A stretch of DNA of 64,000 nucleotides from positions 810,563,069 to 810,627,068 of the forward strand of contig NC_081414.1 of NCBI RefSeq assembly GCF_030272615.1, in the 5' to 3' direction. Each line of letters starts with the position of its first letter. Position 1 is the stretch's first letter. Positions 12,130 through 22,989 of this stretch are shown one piece after another. This stretch comes from Cryptomeria japonica. Taxonomy: Eukaryota > Streptophyta > Pinopsida > Cupressales > Cupressaceae. Under the pieces are notes generated by a model, which did no database searches, was not told where the DNA came from, and saw only the letters and a program-made list of their open reading frames with translations. The position numbers and the translations under genes were made by a program.

Positions 12130-13330
12130 TGCTACTTTATTTGTCCATAGACCCGCTTTCATCTAACAAGATTGCGATAGGAAGGAAGTGGAACCAAGTC
12201 CCAAGTTTGGTTCGTAATAAGGGATTTGTACTCCTCATCCATGACTATTTCTCAAAGAGGATTTCGTACATCTTTTGCATAAGTTTGAGGGTCATATCTT
12301 AGAGCCACATAAGCATGCATTTGCGTGATAGGCTCAGTAGCTAAAAGTGCATGAGGGGCATAATATATCTCAGCTAAGATCATTATTCTTTGATTTCTAA
12401 CAAGGGATATTGAATGATCATTGGAAGCCAAAACAAGAAATGGATTTTGATCTACATATGCATTCTCATGTTCATTGGAATTAGATTCAAAAGTATTAGA
12501 AATGATATCAGAATGACTAAATGTATCATCAAAGTAAACACTCCTCTCAGTGAAGATTGTTTCTATTGAAAGATCTAGTAGTCTGTATCCCTTGATGCTA
12601 TCTGGATATCCAGAAAATATGCATTCTTTTCTTTGAGGCTCCAAACCCTTCCTATTTTCTATAGAAATGTGGGCCCATGTATGTGATCCAAAGATGTGAA
12701 AATGTGTGACTTCTAGTTGCATGCCTTTCCATGGTTCAGAAGGGGTTTTTCTTGTAATAGATTTGTGAGGAGATCTATTTTGTATGTATGAATCATAGTT
12801 GATTGGTTCAGCCCACAATTTGGAAGCAAGAGATCTTGCATTTAACATGCCATTGTCCATCTCTTTCAAAGATTGATTCTTTCTCTCAACTACCCCATTC
12901 TATTATGGAATGTAAGGAACTGTGTTCTACAACAACTGTATTCCATCTTCATCACAAATATGTTGAGCATCATTGTTGACATACTTTGCCCCATTATCTA
13001 TGTAGAGGATCTTGATCCTTTTCCTAGACTACTTCTCTACATAGGCTTTGAAAATCTTGAAACTATCAAACACTTCATACTTGAATTTGATAAAATACAC
13101 CCTTGTGAATCGTGTGCAATTATCAGTGAATGTAAGCACATAATTGGCTTTTATCATGAAAGGTTTTGAAAATAAAATCATTAGAACATTGTGAACAATC
13201 TCTAAAGGAGAATAAGCTCTCCATATATTCTCCTTCTAAAACTTTTCTTGAGGATGCTTTCCAAGAGTACAACCCTCACAAACTCCATCAAAAAATTCTA
13301 CGAAAAAGAAAGCCTTTAACCATCTTTGTT
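12130..13330 (-). pseudogene. Copia pol fragment: integrase and start of reverse transcriptase
   Basis: Minus-strand Ty1/copia polyprotein remnant. From the 5' side it shows a Cys-x2-Cys pair (CEGCTLGK near 13280) at the end of the GAG-pre-integrase zinc region, then the integrase core with an FTRVYFIKFK strand, YIDNGAKYV holding a catalytic Asp, and VVERKN holding the catalytic Glu near 12880. After that come the integrase C-terminal blocks NRSP, PWKG and KGYRLLDL (12869-12252), and the first residues of RVT_2 (MDEEYKSLI, WDLVPLPS) at about 12245-12130. Stops at several places, including the usual PQQN motif, break it. The reverse transcriptase proper is missing beyond 12125, so the element is truncated. 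Confidence 0.8.
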
Positions 13331-13571
13331 TGCTAAGTTGTTGTGTGTATCTAAATTTTAAATGGCCATATCTTTCATTCAAAACTCCACTTTCATCATT
13401 TGCATGTGTTAGTACTTATCTTTATGAGCTTATCCTACTCACATATCAAAGAGTCAATAAAAGCATCAAGTGTGGGCATATTCCAAGTTGGTCCAGTTGT
13501 AAGCCTAATTATGTGAAAATTGAAGACACATACAATAAATTTTGGACCCAATTTTAACAGAATAGAAATAA
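13331..13571. other. Junction between the copia gag and integrase fragments
   Basis: Sequence separating the gag and integrase parts. It is too short to hold the protease and zinc-knuckle region, so an internal deletion in the copia element is likely. The plus-strand frame here is not supported. Confidence 0.4.
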
Positions 13572-14000
13572 TTAATTTATTTCCTTTTGTGGATTTGTCA
13601 ATTTGGATCCTTTCAACTCGAGTAATAAAGTCAGAAACTTTGTGAAGAAGTCTTGAATATCTTCAAAACTTCTTGAATTTAATAAATTCAGCTCATTTTC
13701 TAGGATGTGATATTGCATCTCATCTTGCTTTCCAAAAAGAGTCTCCAACATAGTCCAAACATGGTTTGGAGTTGTGTATTCTTCCACATGAAAAAAACAA
13801 TTTTGGAGACATAGATAAGCATGGAGAACATAAGCCTTATCGATCCAGTTGAAATATTTGGATTTTTCAATCACACAATTAGGTTCAACCTCTATATCCA
13901 TGACTATTCGATACAAGCCTCCACTTTTGAGTTGAAGCAAAATCTTTGACTTTCATTCAAAATGGTTGTATGGCATGAGAATAGCATACGCTGAAAATTC
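13572..14000 (-). pseudogene. Copia gag fragment (UBN2 type)
   Basis: Minus-strand frame 13940-13572 encodes a typical copia gag: GLYRIVMD after a short N-terminal block, a helical AYVLHAYLCLQN segment, the VWTMLETLFGK motif and a helical QDFFTKFLTLLLELKG segment. Upstream the frame continues through MPYNHFE followed by a TGA where a Trp is usual (W-to-stop), so the true start lies near 14000. It is the N-terminal partner of the integrase fragment at 12.1-13.3 kb, in the same orientation. Broken, so presumably inactive. Confidence 0.75.
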
Positions 14001-14986
14001 CATTCTTTAATCTCTAGTCTTCAATGCCTGCAAAAAAATGTTATGCTTCTTCTCTCGAGCAGTCATGTGTGCTATGGTGCTATGTAAAATATTAACTAAA
14101 CTTGCACAAGATAGTATGATATAGTTGGAAAAAAAGATGAGAACTTGTAGGTTAATAAAAGAAAATTCGAAAAGAAGAATGAAAATTGTATCATTAATTT
14201 ACAAATGAATTACAAAGTATATAAAGCCTCCATCAAGAAAAAAGTAGAAGAAAAGAAAGGGCTTTTTAGGCAACAAGAAATCCTTTGTTAGCTTACAATA
14301 AAACTGAGCAACAACAGATTTCAAATCACAAGAATATAGCATGTGATAAAGATCCTTACAGGATAGATAGAGAAGATCCATAAAGAAAGTAATATGCTAT
14401 GTTTGAATATTACGCTTACAAGTGAGAGCATCAATCATCTTGGTCATATTTAGGAGAATGGATACATCGACATCAATAAGATATTTTTCAATGTGTTTCA
14501 AATTATGATATTATTATCAGAAATTGAATATATAATTTTTGAATCAAACTCATTTATCCAATAGTAATAAAAATCTGATCCCAATTTTTTTATTTTAATG
14601 GACATCTTAGAGTTTCATAAATCCATTCACAAAGAAAACTACACAGAAATAAACATGGAATTAATCTTGCTCAAAGAAATAAACATAACATACTTTCAAT
14701 TTGTTGATAGAGATACGAGGAAGCAACAACATCTTGGAGAGTGACCATGATGGCAATCAAGACAGAGGTCCAATAATAGAAACTATTAAGAACATGCCCA
14801 TGTATGTTCCTAATTAGTTACTAAACTATCATAGCCTGTCATAAAATAGAAAATTCAAAGATTTCATTAACACCCATTACACTTAAGCATCTTAAAACCT
14901 TACACAGTGAGGAACATGAAACTCGTCAAGATCCATGAAAGCTAGAGAGAAAGAAACATGAAATTATTTCAATATGAAGAACACAT
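14001..14986. other. Noncoding DNA, partly a copia LTR-like repeat
   Basis: No gene is supported. The stretch at about 14455-14705 closely resembles 39905-40130 in the same orientation, including the word AAACATGGAATTAATCTTGC. Because it lies just upstream of the copia gag on the minus strand, it may be part of that element's LTR; no primer site was found, so this remains inference. Confidence 0.4.
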
Positions 14987-15460
14987 CTAATGGAAAGAAA
15001 CAACATCTTGAAGACTGTTAATGGCGGCAGTCAAGATAGAGCTGAAGTTATCCACAAACTCCTATTGAGACAGGCCATCAACTGGATTGAGCTCAAAAGA
15101 CCATTTGACACAACACTTCTCCTCTTCCATTCCTTCTATGACTTGCAAAGTGCCTTCATACCCATCAAATCCCTTCACGTTGGTGTCGCTAATAGTATAA
15201 CCATAATAATGGTTAGTGCAGTCCAAGGATGTGAGTTTTTCTTTGGCCCAAGCAATTTGGCCTGGTGAGGAGGGAGACGGAAAAGAAATGTAGCGCACAC
15301 AGCCAGGGCCCTGCGCAGGCGTTCCATCCACTCTTTCACAAACCAGCAAGGTAGGCTGCCACTTTTTCAATCCACAGAAGTCGTTGAGAATCTCCCACAC
15401 GCGTTGTAATGAAGCCGTCACAGGAACTACCATGGAAGCCCGCCATTTAGAGTTCACCAT
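14987..15460 (-). pseudogene. Lachrymatory-factor-synthase-like (SRPBCC) gene with premature stop
   Basis: Small ligand-binding protein of the Bet v 1/START (SRPBCC, polyketide cyclase 2) superfamily, similar to plant proteins annotated as lachrymatory-factor synthase-like; the real ligand is unknown. The start at 15460 is preferred because its context GCAAAAATGG is strong and MVNSKWRASM fits the family N-terminus. Seen features: VWEILNDFCGLKKW, a CERVDGT-PGCVRY strand, and the C-terminal KWSFELNPVDGLSQ. Codon 133 is TAG (15064-15062). The same frame then continues for 24 codons, starting EFVDNFSSIL, to a second TAG at 14989-14987, giving about 157 residues, near the usual family length. So one nonsense change removes the C-terminal helix. 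No intron is seen. Product is probably truncated or the gene inactive. Confidence 0.75.
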
Positions 15461-15571
15461 TTTTGCATATAGCACAAGATTTGGAATGGTCAGAGGTAAG
15501 GAGGAGATATAAATTGAAAACAGGAGGATCGAAGAATCTAGCCGAAGGAAATTTAATGGCTGGAGCAAGCG

Positions 15572-15675
15572 GCCATGATAATTCTAGGGAGTGGCTTATT
15601 TTAATTCTTATGCAATTACAAACAGTTCCTGGCGTAGGCAGCCATGATAATTCTAGGGAGTGCATTATTTTAATT
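15572..15675. repeat. Direct repeat upstream of the SRPBCC gene
   Basis: GCCATGATAATTCTAGGGAG begins at 15572 and again at 15641 (69 bp apart), each followed shortly by TTATTTTAATT. The pair lies 110-215 bp upstream of the minus-strand gene start, so it could belong to the promoter or be a small local duplication. Confidence 0.7.
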
Positions 15676-15690
15676 CAGCGTTTTTATTGA

Positions 15691-17280
15691 ATTGTAAGGT
15701 CATATTTTCATGAGCATCTATACGATTGTATTTTTCCCTTTGGAATTACAATCAAGGCATGCCATCTGTTAAACAAAATTATAAAAATGTTAAATGAAAA
15801 ATAAATTGTTAGGTTATATAATTTAATGCTTCCTTTCGATGCAAACTTTCTTCCACAAGATAACAATTTTGTAAGCAAACTTTAAGAATTAAGATTATGT
15901 CCAAATTGAAAGAAGAAGAAACAATATTGTAATCTATTAATTTAAAGTATATTAATATTCAAATTTTTAAATGTTAAATTATTTCATTATATATGTAGAC
16001 GTATAAATCAGACCACTTTCTTAAATAAATATTTAATATTTATTTTAACCCTATTATTTCTATTAATTAATTTCTTCACATTCATCTATTTGATTAAATG
16101 AATTACTCAATTTATTTAACTAAATTCACCTAAACCATTTTCTAGCCATTAATTAAATAAATCACTCTATTTAATTAATTCCCCTTTCTCCCCTTTTAAT
16201 TAAATTTACATTTAATTAAATTGATCCATGCAAATAAATAAATCTAATTTATTTATTAAAATCCCGCACTTGTATATCTATTTTGATTGAAAAAAATCAA
16301 TTTTATTTTAATTAAAATCCTTTTCCTCCATCCACTTGCATTTTCCTACATCTCCCACTTGTCTCCTAAGCATTCTTCTAGAACCCATCTAATCTTAACC
16401 AATTAAGCTTAATCCCTCTTATCCTATGACTTCCCTAAGTTTGAGGAGGTCACTTCTCAAAATTGGAAGAAAGTCTTCTAAATGCATTAAAGGCTTTATT
16501 TCTTCAACAAGCTAACTTGTTGAGTTCCCCCAAATTTGGAAGGACTCTTACAAATTTGTCCCCAAAGTCTTCCTAACTATTAATGGTTACCTCAACCTTG
16601 TTGCATGGTTAGAGACTTTCTCTCTAACTTAATCCTCATCTAACCCAAGGGAAGCATTCATGGCTTTAACCCTGGTTAACCTATTAACACTTGCAGAAGA
16701 GTTTATCCCTTGGATAAAAATGTTATCCATTGGATAACCCTAACCCAACTTTAACCCTTACCTCCTAGGGTAACCTTCATGTCTTCTCAAGCATTTGATG
16801 CTTCTTGCATCTCCTCTCAAGCAACCCTTTGTTGACAATTGTCACCATTTCATTAGTGAGAATTATAAACATGGATTCATTAACTTTCAATCCTAGCCCT
16901 TGTTAAGATTATTCAATATTGACCATCCATTGCCCTATTTTCCCTATAAATGGAGCTCTCATTTGTTATTTTTAATCAATCCAAGTTTCGTTCATCTACA
17001 TTATAGTCTAATTTACTAAGCATTTTAGCCTCTCTTTTTTACAATATCATCATAGTGCATTTAGAAGTATTTTTCATATCATAGAATATTCATGCTAGGA
17101 TAATTGCTAATCATCATAGTTCTAACATCATATATATCTTATAATTCATTCATGCATATAAATCAAATATCACGTGTTCTTGGAGTTGTCATTCCTAAGT
17201 CATTTGCTCAATGACCTGAGAGAAAAACATTGACTTTAGGGATCTTGTGAGATAGAGAACAATAGGACACCCTTTGGAAA
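15691..17280. other. AT-rich noncoding DNA with an LTR-like segment
   Basis: No coding gene is seen. About 16000-17270 resembles an LTR in make-up: blocks of TTAAATAAAT and ATTTATTTAA words separated by C/T-rich stretches, as in the LTR at 50074, and a TATA-like CTATAAAT at 16944-16951. It splits copies of another repeat: 15840-16000 on its left resembles 17510-17720 on its right, which suggests insertion. Exact ends and target duplication could not be set. Confidence 0.4.
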
Positions 17281-17390
17281 GTTGAACTAGTTCAATACAA
17301 TATATAATAGACTTAGATTTTGAAGATTTCAAAAAGTTGAACTAGTTCAATACAATATATAATAGACTTAGATTTTGAAGATTTCAAAAA
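17281..17390. repeat. 55-bp perfect tandem duplication
   Basis: A 55-bp unit starting GTTGAACTAGTTCAATACAA occupies 17281-17335 and is repeated exactly at 17336-17390. Identity of the copies points to a recent event. Confidence 0.95.
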
Positions 17391-18680
17391 GTTTAACGAA
17401 CAATATGATATAAATTTAGTGGACAGTTAGAAAGTGATTTTATTTATACAATTACTTTAAAATATATAAATTATATTTTTAGGAAAGCACAATATAGTCA
17501 TTTTTTTAATCTTTCTATACAAATTTTCTTCCACAATAATAATGATTCTTAAGTAACTTTCTTCCACAAGAGTAATAATTAAGATTTTATCTTCAAATTG
17601 TGTCAAGTGTATGAGATCATATAAATAAAAAAATCAGTAATATTTTAATGTGCTAATTTAAAGTAAAATTTCATTCAAAAGTTTTAATGTCAAATTATGC
17701 CATTTCATGTGATGGGTCATAGATTTTTAATTAGTCTTTCAAGTCTTAAAAACATATAATAGGGAAGATTAAATTGAACAAACATCTTTTTTTATATTTA
17801 AACTAAGCTTTAAAATATATTGATAATTTATTTTTGAAATATAGCGTCAAGAAAAATAAAAATAGTCAATTAAAAGATTATCAAGAACATGTATATGTGA
17901 ATGATATTTTGATCATAGTATTGGAACAATAATATTGTAAAGAATTTGAAAAAATAGAGTTATCATACCAATTAGTGAGAGATATTTGATCTATGACAGA
18001 TGGTTTCATATCAAACTATTATAATATATCATTTCTCTTTTAATTCTTCACTTCTCTACAAGACACACTTTGAATGCCATTATTACATATAAACAAAGAA
18101 CTCCTAAGAAAATATGATCCATTTTCTTCTGAAGTATTTCACCATATTTATATAAATCACTCACATACATTTTTTTTAACTCAAGAAACAAGTAGTCATA
18201 TCTACCATTATTCTTGTGGTAAGATATGTCCACCCTTGTGTAATCATGCTAGTAAGTCTGAAATTTACAACAAATGGGTTCATTACATAAATTAATAGAA
18301 TGTTAGTGGATTTCAAATCTTAAAAATAATGCCAATATTAATCATGTATATTTTGTAATAGAGAGCAACAAGAATAGAATTTGATGTATAAATAAAATAA
18401 TGTCCAATAATAAGAAACTAGCATTCACCATCCATATATATTTTTTATTTTGAAAATCTAAGTGATATTTTATTCTATTACAATTTTTTTGTGAACAAGA
18501 GATATTACTTATAGAGATAATAAAGTATATGGTAGTTACAGATTTTGTATGGTATGATCTAGATGCAATTAATTCTCTTTTAATGCACACCAATATATTT
18601 GAATGGATATTCATAATATAGGTCGTAGCCACAATATTTTGAATTATTATTATTTTTATAATTATTATTAGGTTTAATTA
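17391..18680. other. AT-rich noncoding DNA containing a dispersed repeat
   Basis: Small open frames near 18048-18632 show no recognisable product. About 17400-17900 is similar in sequence and orientation to 33640-34030, sharing GATGGGTCATAGATTTTTAA. Sequence near 18850 again matches the end of the other copy near 34130, so this copy appears interrupted by about 0.8 kb that includes the SINE. Confidence 0.5.
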
Positions 18681-18827
18681 GATTGACCCAAGACCTTCCC
18701 CATCCTATGGAAGGCCAAGAGTCACAACTTAGAATTCCACTTTTAGATGTCCCTATTGGGAATTTAACTTGGGTCTCCACAGTGAGAACCCAATGTTTTA
18801 ACCAGTTAAGCTCAACCCCTTGGACAA
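18681..18827 (-). repeat. tRNA-derived SINE, longer copy, with 8-bp target duplication
   Basis: On the minus strand the element starts with GGGGTTGAGCTTAACTGG, resembling a Pol III A box, and has AAGTTAAATTCCC at the B-box position. It matches 37954-38069 over about 115 bp. Both sides carry TTTAATTA (18673-18680 and 18828-18835), a good target-site duplication. This copy has about 30 bp more at its 3' end than the second copy. Confidence 0.7.
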
Positions 18828-18835
18828 TTTAATTA

Positions 18836-20190
18836 ATATATCTATATATTTATATACAAATGAATAAATATCAAAATTCTATTGATTTATATAAAATTTG
18901 CCTAAAGTGGAATATATTTCACATAATATCGCCTTAACCTTTCAAATATTGTTTTCCCTATCTTTATATGAGGACTTAATTTACAAAACATCACATAAAT
19001 ATCATGTTGTGTTATCTCTTACCAATGTTTTGTATGAAGATCATGACTATTGAAATCAATCTCATTTTAAAGTGTGTTAGTGTCTTTCTATTGAAATCAA
19101 TCTCAATTTAAAGTGAAGTTTTTTTTGTTTTTTTTAGAATTTGTTCACTTAAAATAGATATCAACATCACTCTTCTTGAAATGGCCTTATCCATTAATCA
19201 AGATTGTTTTTAAATAGAACCCAAACCTTTAGTAACATTTCCAACAATATCATTTTGTAGGCATGAACCTTTCCTCTCTTTCAATGTTGAATCTACATCC
19301 AACAATTGTAATGGCTCTTTTATCTCTTTACTAATAACTAAAATTGATTACAGTTGTGCTTGATCAAGTATATCAATATTATTTAAATGAGCAATTATTT
19401 CCTTGTAGTTCTATTCATTGACCTCCTAGTAGTATGTCTAGGTTGTTTAACATAAACTTTCAATTTCTTCATTTCCATTTCAAGTAAATGATCTAAATTT
19501 GTATAGTAAAGTTTTATCTGCACCTCTTTATCTAGATTCATATGTTCATCCATGGTGGAGGGAATTGATCCTAACCCCTCTCCAACATCCAATGTTTGCA
19601 CTTGGGCCTCCTCCTTAATATCAACTATCTATTCTTCATCCTTTTTTGCTCTAGGATCTAAACTTGGCTCAACTTCTCTTATTTTTGTATGTTAAATCCT
19701 TACACACATAATTCATATACATACAATTGAGAAGAATATAAAATATTTAACTAATTTTCAATATATTTTTAAGAGGGTCCACGAAAAATTACTAAAAATG
19801 ATGTGCACACATAACAACTAATAAATGGCCACAATATATTCTTGGATGCAACCTTAACTTAAGAATATTTAATCAACATGAAGAGCTTATCTAGTAACAA
19901 TAACATGCACTCAAAACATTCTGAAAAACAATCGCATACAATTACATACATGCACTCAATCTAGATATAAAATTATATAAATTTAAGCTTGAACAGTAAA
20001 AAATATTTTTTTCCCATCAAGATGAAACGTATCATTCTAAGTAGTAAAACTACAAATTTGATAGAGATATAGAAAAACCCTATATAAATAAGGTTAGACC
20101 TTAAAATGTGCATATGAATGTATGTAATTCTTAGGTTTGTATATAGAGTATCTATAGAGAGGCATATACCTAAAGATGAGAAAAAGATCT
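18836..20190. other. Intergenic AT-rich DNA
   Basis: Nothing coding is supported. Frames at 19395-19601 and 19973-20218 (minus) have no family resemblance and biased composition. Confidence 0.5.
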
Positions 20191-20406
20191 TAGAGATGGA
20201 AGGAGGTAGACGGAACAAAAGATGGAGGGAGAGAAATAGGTAGGGATGAATGGAGGGACGACATACAAAGGAATAAAGAGAGGGATTGGAAAGAGATAGT
20301 GAGAGAGAGGTGAAGAGAGAGACAAAGATAGAGGTGAGCTCAAAAAATAGTAGAAAAGGAAAGGAGAGGGGGTGAGAGATAGGAAAGTAGGGAGGGATGA
20401 AGAACT

Positions 20407-20501
<95 letters not shown>

Positions 20502-21620
20502 AGAGAGCGAGAGAGGTGCTAAAAAAAATATAGAAAAGGAACCAAAGAGAAGGAGGGAGATCAAGGAGGGAGAGAGGGAGGACCTAGAGTAGAAAAGATA
20601 TAAAGGTTGGTAATAGAGAGAGAGCTACAAAAAAAAGAGTATTAAAGGAATGAGAAAGAGGGACAAAGATAGGTAGGGAGGGATGGAGGACCTAAAGAAT
20701 AATATAAAGAGAAACAAAGAGAGATGTACTCAAAATATAGTAGAGAAGGAATGAGAGAGAGGGAGCGAGATAGATAGGGGTGAAGCGAGGTAGGACTTAG
20801 AGAGTGATATAGAAAGGGTCCTTGGTAAGATATAGGTAGAGAGACAACTTTAGGTGGAGAGAATGAAAAAGTTAGATATTCTCAAAAAATAGTAGAAATG
20901 GAAGGACACAAAGGGAGAGAGATACCTAGATAAGGAGGGTGGGAGGGAGGAGCTATAAAGGGATATAGAGAGCCTAGTTGGTAATAAATAGAGAGAGAGA
21001 GTTTACTTGAGAGATACTAATATAGAGGTGCTCAAAAGAGTAGAAAAGGAAGGTGAGAGAGGGATGTATAGATAGGTATGGAGGGAGGAATAGGTATGGG
21101 TAAAGATGGTAAACATAAGAGAGAGATTTAGGTGGGGGAGAGGGAGAGGCAAGTTGTGATCTATAAAGATGTGAATTTAAGAGTAGATAAAGAAGGAGGA
21201 ACGATATAGAGATGACTATAGAGGTTTAACTTAGAGCTTTGAAGATGGAAGGAGAGGGAGGCTAGAGAGTGGAGGACAAACCTAGAGATATACAAATCTA
21301 GATAAAGGTAGATAGACATATTAAGAGAGGTAGAGAGGTAGAGATCTAGCTGGAGAGTGAACTCAAGAGGGATAGAGAGGTAGACAGTGATAGATAGGGT
21401 TTCGTAAGAGATATAGAGAGATACATATAATGTTAGGTAGAGAGATAGATAAAGATAGAGGTGATAAAAATAGTAGAAGATGAAGGAAATCTCAAGATAT
21501 CTTGAGAGAGATAAACTTGGAGATATGGAGAATAAGAGAGAGAAAAGAGAGAGAGGTAGAGGTAAAGAGAGTGGGTGAGAAAGAGGGGGAGGTAGGTAGT
21601 GATCTATAGATAGAGGGATA
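20191..21620 (+). repeat. 1.4 kb purine-rich tract with GA microsatellite
   Basis: The plus strand is almost purely A and G for about 1.4 kb, made of GAGAGA, GGAGGGAG and AGATAGA words with a few interruptions. It includes a perfect (GA)n run at 20408-20493 and an imperfect continuation to about 20516. Repeated phrases such as TAGAAAAGGAA and GGGAGGGA recur, so it probably grew by slippage and local duplication from GA repeats. No coding function is seen. Confidence 0.9.
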
Positions 21621-22985
21621 GGGATTACTAATATTCATAAAGTGAGGAATGACTTAAACAAATAAAATCATACTACATGAGATTAATGTACATATATAAA
21701 TTTAATCATAGATTAACTAACCTTGATTAAATGACAATTTTGCTTCCAATAAAAACTTACATTTTTTGGAACAATATTTAATAGAAAGAAAAAGATTCAT
21801 GTGCCTTATTTTTGTCTACGTTATCTTTGAATTATTTATCTAGATAAATTTAAACCTTTTCTACTATATACTTTCATGAACTGTTAGCTTATCTTGTCCT
21901 TTTGTTTCTCATCTTCTTCTTTGCAAAATATGACTTCACAATTCCTCATTCAAAAATTTCCTCCTCCAAAGTCCACCTTGAAGTACAAAATTACAAATTT
22001 GTCTTGCTATATTGATTTTAAACAAAACAATTTCCTATTTATATGCACTAGGAAATGAAAAAAAATAAAAATATCAGCTAGGCCATTAACAAAGGTAAAC
22101 CATTGTAAAAATTAATATTTTTTATCGACACCTTCACTTGAAGATGGTAATTAGCAATAATTTGTCATGTTTAGGTCTTTGCTCGAAGACTCTTTCATTC
22201 AGAGGTACCTTTAAATGAAGGTACCCTATTTGTTCAAAGGCCTCCACCCTTACAACTTTTATAGATTTTGGCTTTCAATCCTCAATTTGAAGGTCCAAAC
22301 GTAATCAACTTGACAACCAACATGTATGATTGGAGTCATGAGATTTTTTTTCAAACAAGAATAATTTTAATTATATTTTGGTTGTATTATTAACATTTCT
22401 TTTAGTTTTACTGGACATAGGTTTTTTATTCAACATCAAGTTCTTTGTTATACACATGAATAAATAGTAAATTAGTGAAAAAAATTCAAAAAAATATCAA
22501 CGCACTAATTACTGATGCCCTTAATTAAACAAAAATAAAATTCAATTTTGATACATACAAAACAAGTTATGTTGGATATGTCTAAATTATACTTGGTTTG
22601 ACTTTAGAATTTAATTAAAAAGAATACGATTGTTATTCTTTTGGATTCGAGCGTGTGTATTTTTATGCTGCCAAATTTCATATCAAACACCATGATCTAT
22701 CATCAAAGCAAGAGAGCAAGTGAGAGAGCAAGAGAATAGAATATGAAACCTAATGCAATCAATATATATCAATGTTACCAATCTAAATTTCAAAGAGTCA
22801 AAATTTTACCCTTTTTAGAAAAAAAAAAAAAAAAAAGGTTATGTGCAACATCATACACATCGCTTTTTTTAAATTCTATTTAATATTAAAAGCTAGTTAT
22901 CTAAGGATATACAAAAAAAAATACAATTTAATTCTAGATGATGTATATAATGTTGTGGATGCAGCTCTCATAGTTTCTTTAGCTT
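21621..22985. other. Intergenic AT-rich DNA
   Basis: No gene is visible. An 18-base A run lies at 22820-22837; with no element body recognised before it, it cannot be called a poly(A) tail. Confidence 0.5.
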
Positions 22986-22989
22986 CAAA

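Noticed and set aside
12873-13169. Plus-strand 98-codon frame
   Set aside because: The opposite strand carries the copia integrase core with recognisable motifs, so this is a shadow.
22820-22837. 18-base A run as a retroposon tail
   Set aside because: No element body or target duplication was recognised next to it.
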